Below, piece by piece: positions 1-8,253 of a stretch of 64,000 nucleotides of DNA. The notes below the pieces were generated by a model. That model ran no database searches, was not told the DNA's origin, and saw only the letters and a list, made by a program, of their open reading frames with translations. A program made the position numbers and the translations under genes. Positions within the stretch are counted from its first letter, which is position 1, and every line of letters starts with the position of its first letter. The stretch is from Mycobacterium sp. KBS0706 (GTDB lineage Bacteria; Pseudomonadota; Alphaproteobacteria; DSM-16000; Inquilinaceae), in contig NZ_VCCH02000006.1 in NCBI RefSeq assembly GCF_005938675.2, forward strand, positions 99,657 to 163,656, written 5' to 3'.

Positions 1-1482
1 CAGCGCCGGCAACTGGGCGGCGATGATCTCGTCCGAATAGTCGCTGCCGGTGCTGAGCACGGTGTCGACATAGGTCTCGCGTGAGGTCTTGACGGTGTCC
101 TCCAGCCCGTCCCGCTGGGCCTCCATCTCGCCGATCCGGGCGGTGGCGTCGGCGATGGCCTTGCGGATCGGCGGATCCTGGCGCCGGGCCTGCAGCTGGC
201 GCAACGCCGGCCGGGCCACGCCCTCGATCGCGCGCTGCACCGCCAGCAGCCGCTGATGGTCGGTGCGCAGCTTGTTGCCGAGCAGGGCGCCGACATTGAT
301 CAGCAGCCGGATGGTGCGGTCCCGGGCGTCGTTGCGGTCGACCAGCGCCTCGCGGATCGATCGGCCGGCGTCGCGCAGCTGGGCCCGGACCGCCTCGTCG
401 CCCGCCTGGTCGGCGAGGCGGTCGATGGTGCCGAGCGCGGTATCCTCGCGGCGCGCGGTCGACGGGGCCTCGCCGGAGGACGGCATCGCCTCCCAGGCCT
501 TCTCGATCTCGGTCAGCTTCTCGGGCGAGGTCACCACCGGCGCCGCGACCACCAGGCGGAAGCCGAGCTGCTGGCTTTCCGTGGCCGTGGCGGCGCCGGC
601 GGCGTAGTAGGGCATCTCGACCCGCATGCCGGACCGGATCTGGCTCAGCGGGGTGTTGTAGTCGCCGCCGCGCGCGATGAAGCCACCGGCCTGGCCGTGC
701 AGCCGGCCGCGCCGGTTCAGCCGGAAGGATTCCAGCATCATCTCCGCGGCGTTGCCCAGGATGTCGTGCAGCCCGAGCGGGTTGGGCTTGAGCAGCCCGA
801 TCGGGTGCAGCCGGCCCTCGGCCGAGCCGGTGCCCTGGTACCAGACATAGTCGGCGGCGCCCTCCGGCATCGGGAACCGGGCCGCCAGGAAATTCTCGGA
901 GGACACGGCCATGCCGCCGCGGGCCGCATATTCCCATTCGTCCTCGGTCGGCAGGCGCAGGAAGCCGGGCGTGCCCGATTCCGCGGGCAGCTTGTCGCGC
1001 GCATGAGCCAGAAGCCATTGCGAATAGCGGTTGGCGAAGCCGACCACGTCGAACCAGGAGATCTCGGTCTGCGGCACGCGCTGCCGCATCCCGGGGGCCG
1101 GGCAGGCATCGCCGGACAGCGCCGCCCATTGGGCGCGGGTGACCTCGTATTTGCCGATCAGGAAATAGCGGGTGCCGGGGACGGCAGGGTCGCCGAAGGC
1201 GCCGGCGATCACGTCATAGCGCCGGTCGCTGAAGAAGCCGAGCTCGGGCTGGGCGTCGCCGAACTGGACCCGGACGTCGTCGAGCACCCCGGTCGAGGGC
1301 AGGGCGACGCGGCGGAACGCCATGGCGCCGCCGCAGGGCATCGGCAGCACCACGTCGCCTTCCGCCGGGGCGGGGTTGTAGGCCTCGACCGGCCAGGGGG
1401 CGTCCTCGGCGATGGCCGGAGAGGCCGTCAGCAGCGCGGCGCCGATCAGCAGGCCCCGGAGGGACGACCGGCGCTCAGCCAT
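1..1482 (-). CDS. tagR: TagR-like FGE-fold protein (3' end outside window)
   Basis: A periplasmic protein of the formylglycine-generating-enzyme/sulfatase-modifying fold. In Pseudomonas T6SS, TagR of this fold acts with TagQST upstream of the kinase PpkA. The frame is open from an ATG at 1482 to the window edge (494 codons, no stop). A signal peptide (about residues 1-25, ending ASPAIAE) precedes the FGE-fold motifs IGKYEVTRAQWAAL, LPTEDEWEYAARGG, LGNAAEMM, ARGGDYNTP and LGFRLV. The visible C-terminal ~160 residues are helical and charged, beyond the FGE core. The start overlaps the end of the ABC permease gene by 8 bases, so it is the last visible gene of the tagT-tagS-tagR operon. Family and context agree; a true FGE activity is not implied. 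Confidence 0.85.
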   Translation of the reverse strand, partial: MAERRSSLRGLLIGAALLTASPAIAEDAPWPVEAYNPAPAEGDVVLPMPCGGAMAFRRVALPSTGVLDDVRVQFGDAQPELGFFSDRRYDVIAGAFGDPAVPGTRYFLIGKYEVTRAQWAALSGDACPAPGMRQRVPQTEISWFDVVGFANRYSQWLLAHARDKLPAESGTPGFLRLPTEDEWEYAARGGMAVSSENFLAARFPMPEGAADYVWYQGTGSAEGRLHPIGLLKPNPLGLHDILGNAAEMMLESFRLNRRGRLHGQAGGFIARGGDYNTPLSQIRSGMRVEMPYYAAGAATATESQQLGFRLVVAAPVVTSPEKLTEIEKAWEAMPSSGEAPSTARREDTALGTIDRLADQAGDEAVRAQLRDAGRSIREALVDRNDARDRTIRLLINVGALLGNKLRTDHQRLLAVQRAIEGVARPALRQLQARRQDPPIRKAIADATARIGEMEAQRDGLEDTVKTSRETYVDTVLSTGSDYSDEIIAAQLPAL

Positions 1483-2689
1483 CGCGGAGCTCCTTGGAGG
1501 CCTCGATGCGGGCCGCCAACAGGCCGCCCCAGCTGGCCGACAGCAGCGCCGCCGCCATCGTCGCCGCCGCGGCCACGGCGAGGTGGACGGGCAGCAACCG
1601 ACAGATGCGCTCGCCGGGCAGGAGGCCGGTGGCGAAGGTGGTGTTGAGCACGGTGGCGGCGCCCTGGAAGACCGCGGCGCCGAGGACGAGACCGAGCAGC
1701 GCGATCAGAACGGCCTGGGTCACCGGGAAGGCGACCAGGGCGCGGGTCGGCAGGCCGATCAGCCGCAAGAGGGCGAGGTCGCGCCGCTTCCGCTCGACAT
1801 GGCTGCGCAGCCCGGCCGCCAGCGAGATCAGGTAGCCGAAGCCGCCGCAGCCGGCGATCAGCCAGAAGGCGACGCCGAGATTGCGGTCGAGCGACTGCAT
1901 CTGGGCGATGTCGGCCGCGGCCGTGCGGACCGCGATGTCCTGGCGCCGGAACGCCTCCTCCAGCCCGGCCACGTCGTAGATCGAGCGGGCATAGAGGCGG
2001 AACCGGGCGAAGCTGCGCTCGGTCTGCGGCCGCGGCCCCCCGGACCAGCCGCGGTCGTCGACGGCGTAGCCGTCGCGCCAGTCCTCGGTGGCGACGAGCA
2101 GGTCGAGCGGCGCCAGGATCGCCTCGCCCGGCGAGACCGGCTGGTCGGTGATGCCGGAGACGGTGAGCGGGATGCGCTGCGCCTCCAGCGTGCCGTCGCG
2201 CTGGCGGGTGATCTCGGCGACCAGCCGGCCGCCCTCGGCGACGCCCAGGGATTCGGCCAGCCGCCGCGTCAGCACCACCGCGGCGCCGGCCGGGGGCTCG
2301 GCCGCGCCGAGCATCGGGTCGCCGCGGCCGGTCGGCAGCATCGGCGTGCCGGACAGGGTGCGGCCGCCCGCCTCGCTGCGCAGCCGGGTGATGCCGGCGG
2401 CGATCGCGCGGGTCGCCGGCGTGACGAAGGCGACGTCCGGCCGGGCGGCGAGCTCGGCGAAGACTGCGTCGCCGAAGCAGCCGCTGCCGGCGGGGACGAT
2501 CTCGCGGTTGCGCGGGTCCTCGATCAGGCGCTGGGCCATGGTGTCGATCAGGCCGAAGCGCAGCCCGAACAGGACGAGAAGGGGCGCGAGGACCGCGGCC
2601 AGGCCGAGCACCTGGCACAGCGCGATGCGCCAGTCATGGCCGAAATCCCGGGTGGCGAGGCGCGCCGCCATGGTGATGCGTCCGGTCAT
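1475..2689 (-). CDS. tagS: TagS-like ABC transporter permease (FtsX/MacB-type)
   Basis: Inner-membrane permease partner of the ATPase encoded just upstream. The 404-residue protein has one N-terminal membrane segment (about 24-45), a large periplasmic region (about 46-275), and three C-terminal segments near 280-300, 325-350 and 375-395. This is the 4-TM layout of FtsX/MacB/LolC-type permeases, which work as mechanotransmission or lipoprotein-release devices rather than importers. The start (ATG 2689) lies 4 bases after the ATPase stop. In Pseudomonas, TagS and TagT form a complex that activates PpkA; the same gene order tagT-tagS-tagR beside ppkA supports that assignment here. Confidence 0.85.
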   Translation of the reverse strand: MTGRITMAARLATRDFGHDWRIALCQVLGLAAVLAPLLVLFGLRFGLIDTMAQRLIEDPRNREIVPAGSGCFGDAVFAELAARPDVAFVTPATRAIAAGITRLRSEAGGRTLSGTPMLPTGRGDPMLGAAEPPAGAAVVLTRRLAESLGVAEGGRLVAEITRQRDGTLEAQRIPLTVSGITDQPVSPGEAILAPLDLLVATEDWRDGYAVDDRGWSGGPRPQTERSFARFRLYARSIYDVAGLEEAFRRQDIAVRTAAADIAQMQSLDRNLGVAFWLIAGCGGFGYLISLAAGLRSHVERKRRDLALLRLIGLPTRALVAFPVTQAVLIALLGLVLGAAVFQGAATVLNTTFATGLLPGERICRLLPVHLAVAAAATMAAALLSASWGGLLAARIEASKELRDG

Positions 2690-2693
2690 CGGC

Positions 2694-3422
2694 TCAGGTC
2701 CAGAAATAGGCGCGCACGACGTCGTCCTCGCGGCGCAGGGCATGGCCGATGATCCGCCGCCCGCTGGCCTGGGTGCGCGACCAGTCATGCGAGGCGATGA
2801 CGGCCGTGGTCCGGAAGCGTTCGACCGTCTCGACCAGCAGGGCGAATACCCGGTCGGCCGTCGGCGGGTCGAGCGAGGCGGTGGGCTCGTCGGCCAGCAG
2901 GACGTCCGGGCGATGGGCCAGGGCGCGGGCGATGGCGACCCGCTGCCGCTCACCCACCGAAAGCCGGTCCGGCTTGAGGCCGAGCAGCCGGCCGAGGCCC
3001 AGCCGGTCCGCCAGCTCGCGCACATGGCCGGGATCGTAGCGCCCGGCGATGCGGGCGGTCAGGGCGATGTTCTCGACCACCGAGAGATAGGGCAGGAGGC
3101 CGCCGGTCTGCAGCACATAGCCGATGCTGCGCGCCCGCAGCGCGGCCAGCGCGTCCCGCCGCCGCCGGCGCCACAGCGCCGCGAGATCCAGCGGCGGACG
3201 GCCGATGGCCGCCAGCTCGAAGGTCTCTGCCCGGTCCGGCGCCAGCGTCCCTGCCAGCAGGTCCAGCAGCGTCGACTTGCCGGATCCCGACTGGCCGTTG
3301 AGGAACAGGATCTCGCTGCGCGGCACCACCAGGTTGCTGACATGCAGCTCGAACCCGGCCGTGCGGGCGCCGCGCCGCAGCACCACGTCGCGCAGCGTGT
3401 AGACGGGGGCCGGGCCGATCAT
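2694..3422 (-). CDS. tagT: TagT-like ABC transporter ATP-binding protein
   Basis: Cytoplasmic ATPase of the TagST complex, LolD/MacB class. In the 242-residue protein the Walker A is GQSGSGKST (43-51), the Q-loop is near Q105, the signature is LSVGERQ (154-160), Walker B is VLLADEP (174-180), and the switch His is in IASHDWS. The start ATG at 3422 overlaps the stop of the VWA gene in an ATGA arrangement. An upstream extension of the open frame to 3491 is ignored because it would overlap the VWA gene by 73 bases. Likely co-translated with the VWA protein and TagS. Confidence 0.88.
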   Translation of the reverse strand: MIGPAPVYTLRDVVLRRGARTAGFELHVSNLVVPRSEILFLNGQSGSGKSTLLDLLAGTLAPDRAETFELAAIGRPPLDLAALWRRRRRDALAALRARSIGYVLQTGGLLPYLSVVENIALTARIAGRYDPGHVRELADRLGLGRLLGLKPDRLSVGERQRVAIARALAHRPDVLLADEPTASLDPPTADRVFALLVETVERFRTTAVIASHDWSRTQASGRRIIGHALRREDDVVRAYFWT

Positions 3423-5431
3423 GGCAGCGCATCGAGCGGCATCGGATAGACCGCCTCGCCGCCGGTGCGCTGGCCGTCGAGCGCGATCCACAAATCGGTG
3501 TTGTCGTAGATCTGCTGGTACAGCGTCACCTTGGCCTGCAGGTCGTCCAGGAACTGGCGCTGCTGGCCGAAGCTCCAGGACAGCCAGTCATCCTCGGTCA
3601 GCTCCATGATCCGGCTGCGATAGGGCAGGCCTTCGAGGTATTCGCCGATCAGCCCGAGTTCGGCCAGGTGCCGCGACTCCTCCTGGCCGACGCCCTCCGG
3701 CCGCCGGGCCATGGTCGCGGCGGCGCTGCGCAGCTGGCGGAAGAAGTCGTTCGGCGCCACCCGCGTCGCCTCGCCGGCATCGATGATCGCCGCGAGCGTC
3801 GTCTGCAGGTCGGACAGCTGGTTCTTGGTGATCAGGACGCGCACGTCGAGCGCCTTGCGGGCCGGGTTGGCGATGTCGCGGTCCGAGATCCAGGACGAGA
3901 ACAGGCGCGGGACGCGGCCGTTCTCCTTCTGGCCGAGATAGGCGAGCTGCATGGCGCGTCCGACCAGCCCGGTGCGGGCCAGCGCCTCCCGGCTCGGATC
4001 GTCGGCCTTGGTGTCGGCGGCGGCAGGCGCATCCGCCGCGGGCGCCACCTGGCCCTCCGCGGCCGTCTGCATCTGGCCGAGCATGATCCCGGCGATCCGG
4101 TCGATCACCGACCCGAAGGTGCGCAGGTCGCCCCCTTCGATCGGGAAGTACAGGCTGCCGACATTGGGATAGTCGGACAGCGGCTGATAGGCGTCCTCGG
4201 CGGCGGCGTGGTCGTCCTTGCCGGCGGCGGTCTTCAGGTGGATCACCAGCACCGCGGCGCCCTTCGACTGGGCCAGCAGCCGCAGCTGGTCGGGGTCGAG
4301 ATGGGTGGAGGAATAGGGGTCGTTGGCCCGGCGCGGGCTGGCGTCGGTGATCAGCACGATCAGCCGCCCGGCCACGCCGGTCCAGTCGATGTCGTCCAGC
4401 GCGGCCTTGACCCCGGCGAAGGAATCCTCGCGGAAGTCGCGGTTGTCGGCATGCGAGACCTTGGCCGCGTCGAAGCGGTCGAGGAACCCCTTCGGGTCGA
4501 GCCCGTCGGACAGCGTGGCGAAGACCTTGGCGATGTACTCGTCGGGGCGGCCGTCATCGAGCACGTCGCGGAACCCGACCAGGCCGAGGCTGAGCTTGTC
4601 GCCCTCCTCGGCGTGCAGCTTCTCGATCAGGGTGCGGATGGTCTCGCGCGTCCGCGCCACATAGGGGTCCATCGACACGGTGGTGTCGACCACGAAGACG
4701 ACGCCGGCGCGGTAGCCGGCCATCACCTGCGCCGTGTCGGCGGCGTTGGTCGCCTGCGGTGGCGGGTCTGCAGTCTCCTGCAGCGAGGTCGCCGCAACCT
4801 GCAGGGCCAGGCCGGGGAAGCCCTTGGCGAAATAGCCATCGGTCCAGTTCAGGATCGGCAGCAGGTAGAACGTCTTGGCCGGATCGATCCAGGTCGAGGG
4901 CTCGATCGCCGCGATCGGGCTGTCCGGCGGCAGCGTTCCGGAAACCGCCGCTTGCCGAAGCGCCGCGGTTCGGGCCTCCGCATCCGGCGCTTCCATGATC
5001 GACAGCAGCGGCGCGGAATCCTTGAAGAATAGAGCACGGTCGCGGTTGACCGGGTTGGTGAAGTTCACCACCAGGGTCTGCTTCCAGTCGATCGCCTCGG
5101 CCTCGGGAAGCCAGCCCAGCGTCTGGCCGCCGGTGTTGGGCCCGACCTCGAGCCAGTTGCCGCCGTCGCCGGCCGCCCGGGCATAGACGAAGACCATGGT
5201 CAGCGGCGGGATCTCGGCCTCGGCCGGCGGCCCGCCCGGGGACTGGGACGGCCGCGCGCCCGGGCGGGTCAGCACCCGCTGCCACAGGCTCGTCGTGCCG
5301 GCCATCAGCAGCGGCTTGCGGGCGCCGGGCGAAGGTGCCGGGTCCTGGGCGATCGCCGGGGCGGCAAAGGCCGCCAGCCAGGCCAGGGCCAGCAGGGTGG
5401 CGAGGCGGAGCCGGAAGGCTGGGATCGTCAT
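3419..5431 (-). CDS. Exported VWA-domain protein, resembles the periplasmic half of PpkA
   Basis: A 670-residue protein with a signal peptide (1-28, cleavage after AIA) and no other clear membrane segment, so probably periplasmic. Residues ~75-150 form a compact SH3-like/beta region (GGQTLGWLPE, IDWKQT). A von Willebrand A domain follows at about 242-440, with a MIDAS-type start VVDTTVSMDPY (D249). A helical C-terminal region (470-670) contains VRVLITKNQLSDL. This order matches what follows the kinase and membrane segment in the single-chain PpkA of Pseudomonas T6SS. Here it is a separate gene whose ATG (5431) overlaps the kinase stop (ATGA). It is probably the sensory partner of the kinase. 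Confidence 0.8.
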   Translation of the reverse strand: MTIPAFRLRLATLLALAWLAAFAAPAIAQDPAPSPGARKPLLMAGTTSLWQRVLTRPGARPSQSPGGPPAEAEIPPLTMVFVYARAAGDGGNWLEVGPNTGGQTLGWLPEAEAIDWKQTLVVNFTNPVNRDRALFFKDSAPLLSIMEAPDAEARTAALRQAAVSGTLPPDSPIAAIEPSTWIDPAKTFYLLPILNWTDGYFAKGFPGLALQVAATSLQETADPPPQATNAADTAQVMAGYRAGVVFVVDTTVSMDPYVARTRETIRTLIEKLHAEEGDKLSLGLVGFRDVLDDGRPDEYIAKVFATLSDGLDPKGFLDRFDAAKVSHADNRDFREDSFAGVKAALDDIDWTGVAGRLIVLITDASPRRANDPYSSTHLDPDQLRLLAQSKGAAVLVIHLKTAAGKDDHAAAEDAYQPLSDYPNVGSLYFPIEGGDLRTFGSVIDRIAGIMLGQMQTAAEGQVAPAADAPAAADTKADDPSREALARTGLVGRAMQLAYLGQKENGRVPRLFSSWISDRDIANPARKALDVRVLITKNQLSDLQTTLAAIIDAGEATRVAPNDFFRQLRSAAATMARRPEGVGQEESRHLAELGLIGEYLEGLPYRSRIMELTEDDWLSWSFGQQRQFLDDLQAKVTLYQQIYDNTDLWIALDGQRTGGEAVYPMPLDALP

Positions 5432-6891
5432 CGCGCGGACTCCGCGTTGTCGAGGGCCTGCAGCCGGGCGCGGGCGATGCCGATGCCGCGCTGCAGGGCC
5501 AAGGCGTAGAACTCCCGCGCCCTGGTCGGGTTGGGGGCGCTGAATGGGTTCGGGCCGGTGGTCCGGACATTCGGGTCGTAGAACTGCGCGATGCCGAAGG
5601 CCGCGTCGCCGCTGCCGCGCCGCGAGGCCTCCTCCCACAGCACCAGCGCCGTGTCGGCGTCGCGCTTTTCGGTCAGGAAGCGCTGGCCGGCGGCGAAGAC
5701 CTCGGCCGGCGCCAGCGTCAGGATCCGCGGCAGCTGTTCGCGGTCGAGCTCCTGCGCCGGCTCCGCCGCGCCCGGCGGTGCCGACATCAGCGGCAGCGGC
5801 GCGGGTGCCGCCGGGGGAGAGTCCGGACCGGACCACCACCACCCCGCGCCGGCGAAGGCCATCAGAGTGAGGAGCAGGGCGGCACCGAGGGCCGGCCGCG
5901 ATCGGAGGCGTTCGAGCCAACGGAGCCGGTCGGGCTCCGCCTCGTCGACCAGGCTGCGCATCGATTGCGGCCGGTCGCGCGGATCGGGGGCCAGCATGCG
6001 GGTGATCTGGGTGGCGAGGCCGGGCGGCACGCCGTCCAGATCGGGGGTGGTCTTGCGGGCCTCGACCGTGGCCATCATGGTCTTGCCCATCTCCAGCGGC
6101 CGGCCGCGCGCGGCAGCGGCGAGAACCAGGCCCAGGCTGTAGATGTCGGACCGGCCGTCGACTTGGGCGCCGAACAACCCGATCTGTTCCGGCGAGGCCC
6201 AGGACAGCTTGCCGGCGAAGCGGCTGCCGACCAGGGTCCGCATGCTCGGGTCGGCGAAGCGGGCGATGCCGAAATCGATCAGCTTCGCCTGCTCCAGCCG
6301 GCCATGCTCGAGGATCACGTTGTCGGGCGACAGATCGCGGTGATAGATGCCCTTGTCATGGGCCTCGGCCAGCCCGGCGGCCAGGCGGTCGCGCAGCTGG
6401 GCGATCTCGTGCGGCGCGAGCGGTCCCTGGCGCAGCCGGTCGCGCAGTGACGGGCCGTCGACATACTCCATGATCAGATGCAGTCGGCCGGTTGAGTCGC
6501 GGAACAGGCCGTCATAGGCGACGATCGCCGCGTGCCGGATCTTGCGCAGGGCCTCGGCCTCGCGCAGGAACAGGCTGACGATCGACTCGTCGCCGGCCAG
6601 GTCGGGCCGGATGATCTTGATCGCATGCAGCGTCCGCTGGTCGCGGTGCTCGGCCTGGTAGATCTCGCCCATGCCGCCGCGGCCGATCAGCCGGATGATG
6701 CGGTAGGTGTGCAGCACCACCGTCCCCGGCGCCAGCGACGGCCCGTCCTCCGCCGGCGCGGCCGGGGCGTCGGGCTCGCCTGGCGCGGCCGAGGCCCTCG
6801 GTGCGGCCGAGGCGCTCGGCGCGGCCGGTGCGACCAGGCGCGTCTCGTCGGCCGGCGGCGTCTCGGCGTCACGCATCGGATCGGCGGTCAT
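5428..6891 (-). CDS. ppkA: PpkA-like membrane Ser/Thr protein kinase
   Basis: Hanks-type kinase expected to phosphorylate the FHA protein TagH and switch on T6SS firing, opposed by PppA (33623-34354). The 487-residue protein has a Pro/Ala-rich N-terminus (1-55). The kinase domain (~63-325) carries GRGGMG (70-75), K92 in AIKI, HRDLSPDN (184-191) and DFG (206-208), so it looks active; SPEQ replaces APE. One membrane segment lies at about 333-353. The periplasmic tail is only ~135 residues, Pro-rich with a short Sel1/TPR-like part (EEASRRGSGDAAFGIAQFYD). It lacks the VWA part of Pseudomonas PpkA, which is encoded by the next gene. ATG 6891 was chosen, 8 bases after the preceding stop; a second ATG lies at 6876. 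Confidence 0.87.
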   Translation of the reverse strand: MTADPMRDAETPPADETRLVAPAAPSASAAPRASAAPGEPDAPAAPAEDGPSLAPGTVVLHTYRIIRLIGRGGMGEIYQAEHRDQRTLHAIKIIRPDLAGDESIVSLFLREAEALRKIRHAAIVAYDGLFRDSTGRLHLIMEYVDGPSLRDRLRQGPLAPHEIAQLRDRLAAGLAEAHDKGIYHRDLSPDNVILEHGRLEQAKLIDFGIARFADPSMRTLVGSRFAGKLSWASPEQIGLFGAQVDGRSDIYSLGLVLAAAARGRPLEMGKTMMATVEARKTTPDLDGVPPGLATQITRMLAPDPRDRPQSMRSLVDEAEPDRLRWLERLRSRPALGAALLLTLMAFAGAGWWWSGPDSPPAAPAPLPLMSAPPGAAEPAQELDREQLPRILTLAPAEVFAAGQRFLTEKRDADTALVLWEEASRRGSGDAAFGIAQFYDPNVRTTGPNPFSAPNPTRAREFYALALQRGIGIARARLQALDNAESAR

Positions 6892-6899
6892 GACCACGG

Positions 6900-7412
6900 C
6901 TACCAGACCGGCGGCAGCTCGCTGACGACCAGCACGGCCGGCACCGGCCGGTCGGGGGCCTCGACCGACGCCACCCAGACGGCGTAGGAGCCGTTCCCGG
7001 GCGCGTTGATCGTCATCGCCGGGTTGACGCCCCCCGCCTCGCTGTCGTCGGCGCAGAGCCACTGCCCCGCGGGGGTGTGGACCACCAGCGCCGTGTCCGT
7101 GCCCGCCGCCACGTAGAAATTCACCGGGCCGGGGACATCCTCGAGATCGATCGTCGCATCGGGGCGTTCCGGCGTGATGTTGCCGACGCAGTCGCCGGCC
7201 AGGCCCACGACCGACATGCGCCCTCCGGCCAGGACGCCGATCGGCAACGGATCGGTCCGGAACGCCCCCGTCAGGGTGGCGGCCAGATAGTAGGGCCGGG
7301 CCGTCGGGTCCGGCGGTGTCGCCGAAACGGCTGCGACCTGCTGCGCGATCGAGGCCGGCGTCGTCAATAACAGGAAGAAAAGAACCGCAAAGGCGCGTTT
7401 TGCGATTGGCAT
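6900..7412 (-). CDS. Small exported protein of unknown function, first gene of the ppkA-tag operon
   Basis: A 170-residue protein with a clear signal peptide (MPIAKRAFAVLFFLL..., cleavage after SIAQ). The mature part is beta-rich with two cysteines (in GDCVGN and QWLCADD) and ends ...VVSELPPVW. The stretch around WLCADDSEAGG and NGSYAVWV resembles repeats of pre-peptidase C-terminal type beta sandwiches; that is a weak impression only. ATG 7412 is preceded by GGAGG at good spacing, which rules out the longer frame to 7505. It leads the operon with the T6SS kinase, so a periplasmic role in signal input is plausible but not shown. Confidence 0.7.
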   Translation of the reverse strand: MPIAKRAFAVLFFLLLTTPASIAQQVAAVSATPPDPTARPYYLAATLTGAFRTDPLPIGVLAGGRMSVVGLAGDCVGNITPERPDATIDLEDVPGPVNFYVAAGTDTALVVHTPAGQWLCADDSEAGGVNPAMTINAPGNGSYAVWVASVEAPDRPVPAVLVVSELPPVW

Positions 7413-7584
7413 AGGTGCCTCCAGGTCGGGGCTGTTCCCAGGAAATATGCGTCGTGATCTGGGGGCGGGCCAGAATTCATCGGCCTTTCGCCCGGATACG
7501 ATCATGTCGATTTCGCATGCTCCGCAGCGGTGATGCCGGGATCAGGATGCCGGGCTTCCCGCAATCTTCGAGAAGGCGCTGCCC

Positions 7585-8202
7585 ATGTCTCCGCTCAAGT
7601 CGCCGATGATCGTGCTCGGTCTGGGCCTGCTCTGCGCCGCCTGCGCCGATCGCCTGCCGGATCCGAAGCCGTTTCCCCAATTCGGCAAGGGGGCCGCGGC
7701 CGCCGGCACGCTGCCCGCGACGCCGGTCGCCAGCACGACGCTGCCGATCGAGGTCATCGCCCGCAAGGCGCAGTCATCGCGGGTCACGCTCGACCGCGCG
7801 ATGGACACGGTGCAGCAGCGGCTGAGCTTTCTGAAGAAGCTGGTGATCGAGGCCAGGGCCAATCTCGGCCAGAACGGCACCCCAGCGCAGTATGCGGCGC
7901 TGCGGCAGGCGGAAAGCCAGGTCCGCCGCGGCATGGTCCGCGCCCGGATCTCCACCGGCGATCAGACCGCCGGCTGGACCGAGCAGGCATCGACGATCAA
8001 CGACCTCAGCGGCCTGATCGTCTCCGTCTCCGGGCTGGTCAACACCATCGGCGACGGGCAGCCGGTTCCCGGGACGACGGCGCAGACCGGGGACGTGGCG
8101 AAACCGGCCGAGGTCGGCGGGACTGGCGTGTTCGCGCCGGCGCAGGCCCTTCCCGTCGTCGCGCCCGCCGCCGCGGTCGTCACTCCGCCCGGCGCAAGTT
8201 GA
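7585..8202 (+). CDS. Putative lipoprotein of unknown function, divergent from the ppkA-tag operon
   Basis: A 205-residue protein with a short hydrophobic leader ending LGLGLLCAAC, a plausible though imperfect lipobox (Cys at -3). The mature region is low in complexity at both ends. A helical middle (about 50-150, e.g. LSFLKKLVIEARANLG) suggests a coiled or helical-bundle domain. It is not the beta-sandwich TssJ lipoprotein. Its position beside tagRST invites comparison with TagQ, the outer-membrane lipoprotein of the Pseudomonas pathway, but I see no sequence proof. ATG 7585 follows a GAAGG-like ribosome site. The 172-base gap to the divergent gene presumably holds both promoters; I could not pick them out. 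Confidence 0.6.
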   Translation: MSPLKSPMIVLGLGLLCAACADRLPDPKPFPQFGKGAAAAGTLPATPVASTTLPIEVIARKAQSSRVTLDRAMDTVQQRLSFLKKLVIEARANLGQNGTPAQYAALRQAESQVRRGMVRARISTGDQTAGWTEQASTINDLSGLIVSVSGLVNTIGDGQPVPGTTAQTGDVAKPAEVGGTGVFAPAQALPVVAPAAAVVTPPGAS

Positions 8203-8230
8203 GCCTCGGGTCGGTTCCACAGAAGGATGG

Positions 8231-8253
8231 AGGGCGGCTTGGGGCCGCCCTTT
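8231..8253. terminator. Hairpin between convergent genes
   Basis: AGGGCGGC (8231-8238) pairs perfectly with GCCGCCCT (8244-8251) around a 5-base loop and is followed by a short T run. It lies between the convergent lipoprotein gene (stop 8202) and the M23 gene (stop begins 8253), so it could end transcription from the left; the T tract is short. Confidence 0.6.

Noticed and set aside
256..1647. A 463-codon plus-strand frame at the left edge
   Set aside because: It lies opposite the TagR-like gene, which has a signal peptide, FGE-fold motifs and operon overlap; the plus frame has none.
7585..8202. Lipoprotein considered as TssJ
   Set aside because: TssJ is a compact beta sandwich; this protein has a helical centre and low-complexity ends, and is far from tssL/tssM.
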